Source of the DNA: Antedon mediterranea | Taxonomy: Eukaryota; Echinodermata; Crinoidea; Comatulida; Antedonidae | Direction of reading: 5' to 3' | Assembly: GCF_964355755.1 (NCBI RefSeq) | Contig: NC_092671.1 | Span: 12,938,501 to 13,002,500 of the forward strand | Length of the DNA stretch: 64,000 bases | Shown: positions 24,331 through 35,100 of the stretch, in pieces | How the letters are laid out: every line of letters starts with the position of its first letter | Position numbering within the stretch: position 1 is the stretch's first letter | The notes under the pieces: generated by a model | Database searches by the model: none | The model's input: the letters and a program-made list of their open reading frames with translations, nothing else | Told to the model about the DNA's origin: nothing | Program-made: the position numbers and the translations under genes

Positions 24331-27300
24331 TTTCATATTATCACTGTGCTCAAGTATATGAAAATGACTATAGTTGAGAACAGTGTTAAACAGGATCGTG
24401 TACATTAATGTTATTTGTTGTATATTGTGCTCAAGTATACCAAAATGACTATAGTTGAGAACAGTGTTAAACTGGATCGTACATTTTTGTTGTATATTGT
24501 TAAGTTTATCCTATTCTTTATCACTGTGCTCAAGCATACCAAAATGACTATAGTTGAGAACAGTGTTAAACGGGATCGTACATTGATGTTATTTGTTGTA
24601 TATTGTTAAGTTTATCCTATTCTTTATCACTGTGCTCAAGTATACCAAAATGACTATAGTTGAGAACAGTGTTAAACGGGATCGTACATTGATGTTATTT
24701 GTTGTATATTGTTAAGTTTATCCTATTCTTTATCACTGTGCTCAAGTATACCAAAATGACTATAGTCGAGAACAGTGTTAAACGGGATCATACATTAATG
24801 TTATTTGTTGTATATTGTTAAGTTTATCCTATTCTTTATCACTGTGCTCAAGTATACCAAAATGGCTATAGTTGAGAACAGTGTTAAACTGGATCGTACA
24901 TTTTTGTGGTATATTGTTAAGTTTATCCTATTCTTTATCACTGTGCTCAAGTATACCAAAATGACTATAGTCGAGAACAGTGTTAAACGGGATCGTACAT
25001 TAATGTTATTTGTTGTATATTGTTAAGTTTATCCTATTCTTTATCACTGTGCTCAAGTATACCAAAATGACTTTAGTTGAGAACAGTGTTAAACGGGATC
25101 GTACATTAATGTTTTTTGTTGTATATTGTTAAGTTTATCCTATTCTTTATCACTGTGCTCAAGTATACCAAAATGACTATAGTGTTGAGAACAGTGTTAA
25201 ACTGGATCGTACATTTTTGTTGTATATTGTTAAGTTTATCCTATTCTTTATCACTGTGCTCAAGTATACCAAAATGACTATAGTCGAGAACAGTGTTAAA
25301 CGGGATCGTACATTAATGTTATTTGTTGTATATTGTTAAGTTTATCCTATTCTTTATCACTGTGCTCAAGTATACCAAAATGACTATAGTTGAGAACAGT
25401 GTTAAACGGGAACGTACATTAATGTTTTTTGTTGTATATTGTTAAGTTTATCCTATTCTTTATCACTGTGCTCAAGTATACCAAAATGACTATAGTTGAG
25501 AACAGTGTTAAACTGGATCGTACATTTTTGTTGTATATTGTTAAGTTTATCCTATTCTTTATCACTGTGCTCAAGTATACCAAAATGACTATAGTCGAGA
25601 ACAGTGTTAAACGGGATCATACATTAATGTTATTTGTTGTATATTGTTAAGTTTATCCTATTCTTTATCACTGTGCTCAAGTATACCAAAATGACTATAG
25701 TTGAGAACAGTGTTAAACGGGATCGTACATTAATGTTTTTTGTTGTATATTGTTAAGTTTATCCTATTCTTTATCACTGTGCTCAAGTATACCAAAATGA
25801 CTATAGTGTTGAGAACAGTGTTAAACTGGATCGTACATTTTTGTTGTATATTGTTAAGTTTATCCTATTCTTTATCACTGTGCTCAAGTATACCAAAATG
25901 ACTATAGTCGAGAACAGTGTTAAACGGGATCGTACATTAATGTTATTTGTTGTATATTGTTAAGTTTATCCTATTCTTTATCACTGTGCTCAAGTATACC
26001 AAAATGACTATAGTTGAGAACAGTGTTAAACGGGAACGTACATTAATGTTTTTTGTTGTATATTGTTAAGTTTATCCTATTCTTTATCACTGTGCTCAAG
26101 TATACCAAAATGACTATAGTTGAGAACAGTGTTAAACTGGATCGTACATTTTTGTTGTATATTGTTAAGTTTATCCTATTCTTTATCACTGTGCTCAAGT
26201 ATACCAAAATGACTATAGTCGGGAACAGTGTTAAACGGGATCATACATTAATGTTATTTGTTGTATATTGTTAAGTTTATCCTATTCTTTATCACTGTGC
26301 TCAAGTATACCAAAATGATAGTCGAGAACAGTGTTAAACGGGATCATACATTAATGTTATTTGTTGTATATTGTTAAGTTTATCCTATTCTTTATCACTG
26401 TGCTCAAGTATACCAAAATGACTATAGTTGAGAACAGTGTTAAACTGGATCGTACATTTTTGTTGTATATTGTTAAGTTTATCCTATTCTTTATCACTGT
26501 GCTCAAGTATACCAAAATGATAGTCGAGAACAGTGTTAAACGGGATCATACATTAATGTTATTTGTTGTATATTGTTAAGTTTATCCTATTCTTTATCAC
26601 TGTGCTCAAGTATACCAAAATGACTATAGTCGAGAACAGTGTTAAACGGGATCATACATTAATGTTATTTGTTGTATATTGTTAAGTTTATCCTATTCTT
26701 TATCACTGTGCTCAAGTATACCAAAATGACTATAGTCGAGAACAGTGTTAAACGGGATCGTACATTAATGTTATTTGTTGTATATTGTTAAGTTTATCCT
26801 ATTCTTTATCACTGTGCTCAAGTATACCAAAATGACTAAAGTTGAGAACAGTGTTTAACGGGATCATACATTAATGTTATTTGTTGTATATTGTTAAGTT
26901 TATCCTATTCTTTATCACTGTGCTCAAGTATACCAAAATGATAGTCGAGAACAGTGTTAAACAGGATCATACATTAATGTTATTTGTTGTATATTGTTAA
27001 GTTTATCCTATTCTTTATCACTGTGCTCAAGTATACCAAAATGACTATAGTTGAGAACAGTGTTAAACTGGATCGTACATTTTTGTTGTATATTGTTAAG
27101 TTTATCCTATTCTTTATCACTGTGCTCAAGTATACCAAAATGACTATAGTCGAGAACAGTGTTAAACGGGATCGTACATTAATGTTATTTGTTGTATATT
27201 GTTAAGTTTATCCTATTCTTTATCAATGTGCTCAAGTATACCAAAATGACTATAGTCGAGAACAGTGTTAAACGGGATCATACATTAATGTTATTGTTGT

Positions 27301-28065
27301 ATATTGTTAAGTTTATCCTATTCTTTATCACTGTGCTCAAGTATACCAAAATGACTATAGTTGAGAACAGTGTTAAACGGGATCATACATTAATGTTATT
27401 TGTTGTATATTGTTAAGTTTATCCTATTCTTTATCACTGTGCTCATATATACCAAAATGATAGTCGAGAACAGTGTTAAACGGGATCATACATTAATGTT
27501 ATTTGTTGTATATTGTTAAGTTTATCCTATTCTTTATCACTGTGCTCAAGTATACCAAAATGACTATAGTTGAGAACAGTGTTAAACAGGATCGTACATT
27601 GATGTTATTTGTTGTATATTCGTAAGTTTATCCTATTCTTTATCACTGTGCTCAAGTATACCAAAATGACTATAGTTGAGAACAGTGTTAGACGGGATCA
27701 TACATTAATGTTATTTGTTGTATATTGTTAAGTTTATCCTATTCTTTATCACTGTGCTCTAGTACTGTATACCAAACTGACTATAGTTGAGAACAGTGTT
27801 AAACGGGATCGTACATTGTTGTTGTATATTGTTAAGTTTATCCTATTCTTTATCACTGTGCTCAAGTACACCAAAATGGCTATAGTTGAGAACAGTGTTA
27901 AACGGGATCGTACATTAATGTTATTTGTTGTATATTGTTAAGTTTATCCTATTCTTTATCACTGTGCTCAAGTATACCAAAATGACTATAGTTGAGAACA
28001 GTGTTAAACTACATCGTACAGTAATGTTATTTGTTGTATATTGTTAAGTGTATTCTTTATTCTTA
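24330..28065 (-). repeat. 106-bp satellite array, right arm (about 35 copies), inverted
   Basis: Same unit as the left arm but reverse-complemented (CAAGTATACCAAAATGACTA then GTTGAGAACAGTG). Several unit variants exist: short units where ACATTTTTGTTGTATATTG replaces the ACATTAATGTTATTTGTTG version, units missing four bases in AAAATGATAGTCGAG, and GTTGAG versus GTCGAG versions. The order of variants repeats every 624 bp from about 24805 to 26270, a higher-order repeat. Open frames of about 73 codons recur in it, but they are translated satellite, not genes. Confidence 0.95.
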
Positions 28066-28375
28066 TTAATTGTACTAAATTATTAAAAGAAACAGTAGTA
28101 AGCATAACATTTCCCCACTCCTACATTAGCATGGTAGGACATTGTAAGTCGCAGGTGGCTCAACTTTATTACTGCAATGGGATGGACATGGTCCTACTAC
28201 CACCTTACCATCCAATAGGATTCCAGTAAATTTCCTTTACTACCAATCATAATTCAGTAATTAAATGACCCTTTAAGTTAACAAGGAAATCAGCCTATCC
28301 CATTATACCGGTAGGCTTCGTCGTACAGGCGTACTGCGGTAATAGTTGAGAATTCTCAACCAGCCAATTTGGTAT

Positions 28376-28900
28376 ATTTTATATACCTGCTCCACTTCGT
28401 GCCTGGTCCGTGTGGTACTTACCTATCTCCCGGTCGTTGGTTAAGTAATGTAAAATAGCGCCTTCTATATACGACGTATAATATAATTTCACGCTTCGGT
28501 GGTTTCTACAATAACAAACCATGCCAAGTTAAAAAAAATACTATTAGGCCTACTAATTATTTGATTAAAAACCAAGGTTGTTGTTAGATTGCCTTGAAAA
28601 TCGAAACGATAAAAAAGCGTTAATTCAACAATATTATTTTGATTATGCAAATTTGATTATGTAAATGTTGCTGCTTATAGATGAACATCTTATTTTTATA
28701 TTAAAACAATTGGTTTTATTCATTTTTCTTGTACTGATGAAGGGCTAGATGCTCTACAAATTGCTCTGGCTGTTTTACTTTTGTTTTGTTCCATTGAGAT
28801 CCAATCACTGATACCCACAGGCCTTAGGTCCTACATTGTTTGCTATTAATGTTATGATAATATATATATATATATTTTTTTTTAATCAAATATAAAATAT
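28376..28900. other. Non-coding sequence right of the foldback element
   Basis: No exon is seen. At about 28731-28800 the text TACTGATGAAGGGCTAGATG resembles, in inverse orientation, the GGGCAACACTAGCCCTTCAT segment inside the foldback centre (about 23450), suggesting a dispersed repeat. A short AT dinucleotide run precedes 28880. Confidence 0.4.
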
Positions 28901-29290
28901 ACCGTGTTTATCGAATATAGGCCTACGCCCCGCTTTGAATAAACGCTTCGTAAGCGTCTCTGGGTTTTTATTTATTTCCTCAAATAAACGCCCCGCGAAA
29001 TGCATATTATGCACAATATTGTATTACAACACATTTCTATTTGTAGAAAAATTCATTAATTGACATGACCTACAATTTACCAAGCATTTTGATAAAATGT
29101 TTAGGCCTACTGTATTTTATCGTTTCTCGATATTAATTGTTTTGTATTTTTTTCATATAAGGAGGTATTTATTTGATTATACAAGTTACCATATTAAATC
29201 CCAAAAAATAAACGCCTCTTCCGAATAAACGCCTGCCCTCGATAATAAACTAAAAAAGCATCCTGAACAATAAACGCCCCGGTGCCCTTT
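28900..29290. repeat. Repeat rich in AATAAACGCC words
   Basis: AATAAACGC-type words occur about six times: AATAAACGCTTCG near 28938, AATAAACGCCCCG near 28984 and 29273, AATAAACGCCTCTTCCG near 29207, and AATAAACGCCTGCCC near 29224. The left edge carries CCGTGTTTATCGAATA. The spacing is irregular, with AT-rich DNA between two clusters. It looks like a dispersed non-coding repeat; no terminal repeats were identified. Confidence 0.55.
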
Positions 29291-32009
29291 AGATGCAATT
29301 GTACGAATAACTGTCAGTGTAGATAATGCAAACAGTCTGTAAACAATGCATTTAGGCCTACTTGGACAGAACTGTAAATCCAGCCATTGAATCCCCAGGT
29401 CACTGGTTCAAATCCATTTCCTTGAAGATGGGTTTTAATTAGCTTTATTCAGTTTTAAATAAATACAGGCTAAAATAAAAACATTAGGTCCCCTAACTTT
29501 GATTTATTCTCTGTTCGGGAATTATTTCTGTTTAAAAATAGGTAAAAAAAGAAAATAATAGTTATGTCTTAAATTATTCATTGAGACTCCAATTAAGTGT
29601 ACGATATATCCAAATAAAATATATAGATGAATAAATGCTGAATCAAGGAGCGACTAATCCAGGCTGAAGCTCTAACTCCCACTGGTGCTGCTATCATACG
29701 TCATACAATTCTAGTGATCGCATGCATAAAGGGAGTCTTTCATTGCAGTGTAATATTATTAAGGCACACGTAGATAGATAATGAATCAGATAATTTGATA
29801 ATAAATTATTAATAGATTGATAGTAGCGATACTATATTAATAATACTCAACGTTCGTTTCGTATAGCTTGCAGCGCCGACTAAATGACGTATCACTGACG
29901 TCATAAACAAGACGACTTCCTAAATGAGCAGGTACAAACTTCTTGTTAAGATGAATATAATAATTCTAAAAATAGGCAACATGTCCCGTGTGTTTATTTT
30001 TCTAGAATTATAACCTTTTCCGCTAGCATGTTTTCAATCATTTTCGTGTATCATAATCTGATTAATTATAGTACCTAAATACAGAAGGAAGGCGTGGTCT
30101 CTAAATATAGAGGTCATCTTTTTGCGAATACGACTGTTTACGTATTGATCTAATAGGGGTGGGACGGTATCTCCAGCACTTGGTGTCCGTAACGGCAGAG
30201 ACAATCTTCCTATTTTGATCATTGTTTTAAAAGAAATACAGTTTGGTTAGTTCTACCACTGATTAGGTATTTATGTGTTTCTCTTCTCTTTTTCCAATTC
30301 TCCACATTGGCGATGCTGAAAATTATAGGCCTACTACTTTCGACAATGCCCTTAAATATCGCTGCTTCCATAAACTAAAGCAACCGCCACCGGATTTGGA
30401 TGCGAGTTGACGGCAGTTTAAAAAACAGAATTTGTAATATTCCTTCCATCTATCCCGCCCTCCGTCACCCATCCAGTATGAGTGATGACTCATTGCACAA
30501 TTCAAGTTTAAAATGATGTTACCAACCAATAGGAAATCACGCATCCTCGACATGAATCAGATTGTCATTATCATCGTCTTATACCAGGTAGGTGTTCGAT
30601 ATCATTAACGCCTAATTACCTACACAACAAGTAGGCCTTTTTATTATTATTATTATATTATACATTATTTTGCATTTGTTACTAAATTGGGCACTGTTCT
30701 TAAGTTTTTTTGTATATTTTGTTATGTATTCGTTTTGTTTTATTTTGGTTGCACCAGTGTGCCACTGTAAAAAAGTGATGACCGTAAATAAATTAATAAC
30801 CAATAATTAGTATTGGTTCATACTCATTCGGTACGTCATCATAGAGCTGTAATTCAACCACCGTATAACAAAAAAAAACAACAACAACATTACAATAACA
30901 TGCACAAAATTACAATCTTTTTCTTTTTTACTTTAAAATGAACAATAGGGGCCTACGTTCTTTCTCAGGCCCATTAATCCGTGCCCATACCATAGTCGAA
31001 TGATTGGCTTAGTTAATAAGCGGCCTTTGAACACCTTTTTATTTCATTTCTCTCATAAGAACTTGATAAAAACATATATATTAGACCTGGATGACTTGGT
31101 CCGCATTATTGCATTAGGGATGGCTTTTTAAAATAATAACGATTGAAAGTACTGAATACTATAATACTGAATACTGAATAGCTTTATTTGTCCATTATCA
31201 TATAAAATAATAATAGAAATTCTTCTTAAAGATTGGCAATTATATATTAGTACAATTAAAAATAGATAGATATATATATAAAATATAATCAAACATCAAA
31301 AAATAGAATACACAAACATTATTGCACAAAAACTTAAGTTTAAAAAGTAGATTTTTGGAAGTAAGTTAAAATACGATAAAAATCATAAACCGCTTAAAAA
31401 GTTGTAGTTTACGAGCGCTAAAGGTTACTTTTACATTTTGCATGGACCTATACGCATTAATTAACGAATTATGTAATAATTAAATTTATATAAATAAATG
31501 TATGTTTGCATGATCGGTGAAACTGGTTGCGTAAGACTAGTAGTAGTTAAAAATACAGTTTATACCTCAATTGAGGGCGCAACTGTGTGACGTCAAGTTT
31601 ATTTAGACAGCTCCATTAATTTATTGTGACCAAAAAAAAGTAACACAACTTTTTTAATTCATTATTATTAATACAAATTTAAACAAAACAAACAGATTTT
31701 ATTATAAAAAAGTTTATAAACATTCTAGCAATTGCATAATATATATGAGTGAAGCAAATTTAATAGAAATATGTACTTAAATATGATTTGATTTCCCTAC
31801 AGATAATGGAAATGTTCATATGACGGCGACCGGCCATTTCTGAAATTCTGACATTGCTCGTCGACCTTTGGGGAAGTTCGCGTCAAAATATCTCAGGAAT
31901 TTTTGCGAATTTTTTTGCAAATGTTTTGCTGTCCGTAAAACTATTGTGGTTTTTTAATCATGAGGATACGATTGTGATGTACGAATTTATTTGAAAATGT
32001 ATATTGTGT
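29290..32009. other. Non-coding region upstream of CACNB
   Basis: No exon with family similarity was found. A box-B-like GGTTCAAATCC at about 29404 suggests a SINE fragment. Short open frames on the minus strand at 30034-30222 and 30323-30553 have no recognisable domain and no supporting splice partners. The right part, about 31800-32009, is presumably promoter and 5' UTR of the first CACNB exon. Confidence 0.4.
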
Positions 32010-32042
32010 TGACAATTAAGTTACGTGAAACACAGGCAAATA

Positions 32043-32159
32043 ATGACAGCCTATTCATCTAACTCAAGCCTTCGAGGGCTGGAAGTGGGCCCCGGGAATG
32101 GAATGGTAGGAAGTGAGCTAAACCAACCTCCTCCTCTAGTTAATCACACTGATCATCAA
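32043..32159 (+). CDS. CACNB: CACNB alternative first coding exon A
   Basis: Encodes 39 residues beginning [20 protein letters not shown] and ending NHTDHQ, followed by a GTGAGT donor at 32160 in phase 0. The start is the first Met after an in-frame TGA at 32010. Joined to 48971-49060 it gives an acidic-poor, Ser/Gly/Pro-rich leader and then the Lys-rich [20 protein letters not shown] segment, as in long-form vertebrate beta N-termini. No close paralogue of the exon A peptide itself is recognised; its assignment rests on phase, donor, strand and the downstream exons. Confidence 0.7.
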
Positions 32160-35100
32160 GTGAGTTTTGTAGTTCTGTTTGTGCATATTAGTTCATTGTA
32201 CATGTTATCTAAATGTGATAATATATGTGTGGGCAGCAGTCTGCTTATTTTCTGAATAGAATAGGCCTAATTAAGCCATAGGAATTTAATCGATAATTAA
32301 ATGACTCTTTTCTTCAAACGATGTTCGATCACAACAACAGATCGGTCAGAAGGTCTAGGCCTAGGCCTACTTAGACGCTTAGACTTGTGTGTAAATGAAA
32401 TAGGCCTAAACTAGCCCAGGCCTAGGGTTTGCCCTTCAATTAACGTGGCTTGGTAATAATGTGTCCTGATTTATATATTTTTTTTATCTAAATGCAATTC
32501 ACTCCTCATCCATAATTGTTTAGTCATTTATCATATCTGTATAATATTTAATTAATCATTCATTTTCCAGAGAGAATTTATGTTGTGTTTGTAAAACACA
32601 TTAAATTCCCTGTCATGATGTATTGCAATACAAAGTTATTAATAATTAAATATAGGCCCCTAGGCCTAGTTAGAATTTAATATTTCAACATTAATTTAAT
32701 TATGATATTTAGGAAGCATTTATGTGTACAGTGTAATTCTTTTTTGTGTTATCAAAGAGTTTTAATTATATATCATCAAGTGAAGCATCCAAAATGATTT
32801 CCATCATCTTGTTGTTGACTGTAAGTAATGGATCTGAGGTCACCCCTTCACCTATATAACAGGGATATCCCCTACTCTTTCGAGTGCAAACAAGCCAGAT
32901 GTGTTCTACTACCAGAACTACCATCGGTTAATCACTGTCTTGACACTGATGCCTGTGGTTTGCACCATCATGCTTTAACAGGTCACCCACTCGACTTTAT
33001 TAAAAGCATGGATTACGCCAGGTTTAAAAATGGATAGAGATACTGTAAGGAATCTGAAAATCAAAACCTTAGTTTGTTGCCAGTCATAAGATAGCTTTAA
33101 CCTAACCTTCACACCCATCATCTAGTTTAATTCACTATTGTATGCTGACTGAATATACCAACGTTATTTGTATTAAGGGCAGACTCAAACTAGTTAGGCC
33201 TGCTTAGATAGTTTTATTTTTAATTGAATATATTGTGACATCATTTGAACATATATTTTATGTAATTTGCATAATATAAATTAATAAATTATTATTATTA
33301 TTACTTTGAACATTCCACCCTTGAAGCTCAAGCCATGTATGCACAGTCAGGGCATCATTTATAAGGAGCGCCTGCGCGACCGCGCTCCTCCGCGCTCCTC
33401 AACAGGCTTCGAGGAGAGCAATTTATCGCGCTCCTTAATTTTCAAAATAGAGCCTAGCTTTTGACAGTGTTGATTTTTCTGTCAAGAGGCCTAAAAACAC
33501 GTGGATTTTTAAAAGTTAAAACCAATCTAGGCCTAGGCTAATAGTATATAAGGTAAGTTATAAAGCTACAAGCCTAATGGCAGTCCCTCGTTTTTAAGGA
33601 TCGCGAGCGCGATCGCAATCAACAACCTTCGAAAAGGAGAGCAATTCATCGCGCTCCATCTCACAGTACAGTGCGAGGTACCAACAAAGGGGATTCCCCT
33701 GCCTGCGCGCATTCAAGGGCGAGTTTACTTCATCGCCTCATAGTGCAACCAGTACGGTGTCATAGAAACACCTCCTTTACAGGAAGATCATGTCCCAACC
33801 AATAATTTTTCCCTTTATGTTTTTATGGAACGAGTTAATAAAATATATTTAATTTTAAAAGGAAACATTAATATAGTAGGCCTAAATATAATGTTTATTA
33901 TTTAAAAAAGCTTAGCTGCTGGTTGCTTTAATTATGTCATTTTGAAGATGGATTATTTCTTCGAAAGTTCTAACCAATATGTGTGACGTCAGCATCTTCT
34001 AGAAGCTCTCTCAGCCCTCCCCTATTGTGCGTGTGCCCATGTGTGACACATGTAAACACGATCAAATATCTTTCTTAATTATTTTAAAATGACACTTTGT
34101 AACTTATTATAAATATTTTAATGGCTGTTGCATGTTAGAATTGTATAATTTATGAATTGCAGGTAAATACTTTTCAGGTTTTCTGTCTGATTTCTAGGCC
34201 AACAAGCTAGGCTAGAAAAGCTAGTCTAATAAAGGCATAGTTGGCCAGGACAGGATTCTCCAGGCTCCTGAAACCCAATCTACCCAGGCAGGCCATAAAA
34301 AAAAAATTGGCTTGAGTTTTTTGTACTGTAGAATAATACGATCCCCACGGAAAATATTGTGTGTAAAGGTGGGTGTGGGGGATTTTAGGGGAGAGGTACA
34401 GACAGTATACATTTGTTGTGCCCGGCAGGGGGGGGGGGGGGGGGTATCCCCTGTCGGGCAAAAAAATGTGTACGATTTAAAATTTTTGCAAGGAGAGCGA
34501 ATTGCTCTCCTCGGTGATTTGAGGAGAGCGATTTGTTGCTCTCCTGGGTTTTGCATACGTGATGCCCTGCACAGTAGTGCTGTGATCATGTACTCCTTTG
34601 CCAATCAAATGTAAATTATTTTAAAATAATGGTTATTAATATTAAATAACATTTTAACAATATAAATATAGTCAAATGTGAAAGTGTTTAACATATTGTA
34701 AGCAAAACATTGTATTACAGTAGTACCAAACGTATTCACTTATGAGGAGGAATTACATTTTTCTAACATATCTAATTACTAATTAGACCAACTGGGAAAA
34801 CAATGGTATGACGATTAGATCGTGGACCTATAAAGGTACATGATTATTAGATTATTAGTTTATATACTGCTACTGTGCACGAATGACAATGTTTGTAAAC
34901 AAGGACTGAAGGGATAATGAGTAAATTCTTCTTAGAATATTATTTTTGGTTTTATAATTTTCTTAAAAATCTAGAACTGTATTGCTTTCATTAATACTTT
35001 AAAGAAATATTTTTTAATTTGTTTTAAATTACAATGTTAAACCTTGTTGGTAAAGATTTCAGTTTAGTACCTGTAGTACGGTATTACAATGTATTTTCTA

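Larger units (their letters stand above)
21150..28375. mobile_element. Giant foldback element with satellite arms, about 7.2 kb
   Basis: The outer ends are inverted repeats of about 35 bases. 21150-21184 reads ATACCATCCTGGCTAGTTGAG then AATTCTCAACTATT, and the complement of 28341-28375 reads ATACCAAATTGGCTGGTTGAG with the same continuation. Each holds the perfect palindrome GTTGAGAATTCTCAAC (21165-21180, 28345-28360). Inside, a 106-bp satellite runs in one orientation at about 21515-22650 and in the exact opposite orientation at about 24330-28065. The centre has a different repeat. TATATTT at 21140-21146 and 28373-28379 is a possible target-site duplication overlapping the ends. No transposase is seen. 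The design resembles the TU foldback transposons described in sea urchins, whose inverted arms are also tandem repeats; homology to them is not shown here. Confidence 0.75.

Noticed and set aside
23991-27416. A row of near-identical small proteins (about 73 aa, MLYIVKFILFF...)
   Set aside because: They are frames through the 106-bp satellite; they recur with the unit, have no independent start or splice context and arise only because the unit lacks stops in one frame.
21515-28065. CRISPR-like arrays
   Set aside because: Units are contiguous without unique spacers, and the DNA is clearly eukaryotic.
30034-30553. Two minus-strand open frames (62 and 76 codons) as exons of an unknown gene
   Set aside because: No domain, no mutual splice junction in frame, no continuation in the region.
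32828-33037. 69-codon open frame after the first CACNB exon
   Set aside because: No family similarity and no matching donor or acceptor in a usable phase that I could identify.
33348-34569. Autonomous hAT transposon
   Set aside because: The element is 1.2 kb with no transposase-like frame, so only a non-autonomous copy is supported.
34207-34614. Overlapping open frames on both strands around the G tract
   Set aside because: They lie inside the 1.2-kb transposon and run across a homopolymer; no transposase motif.
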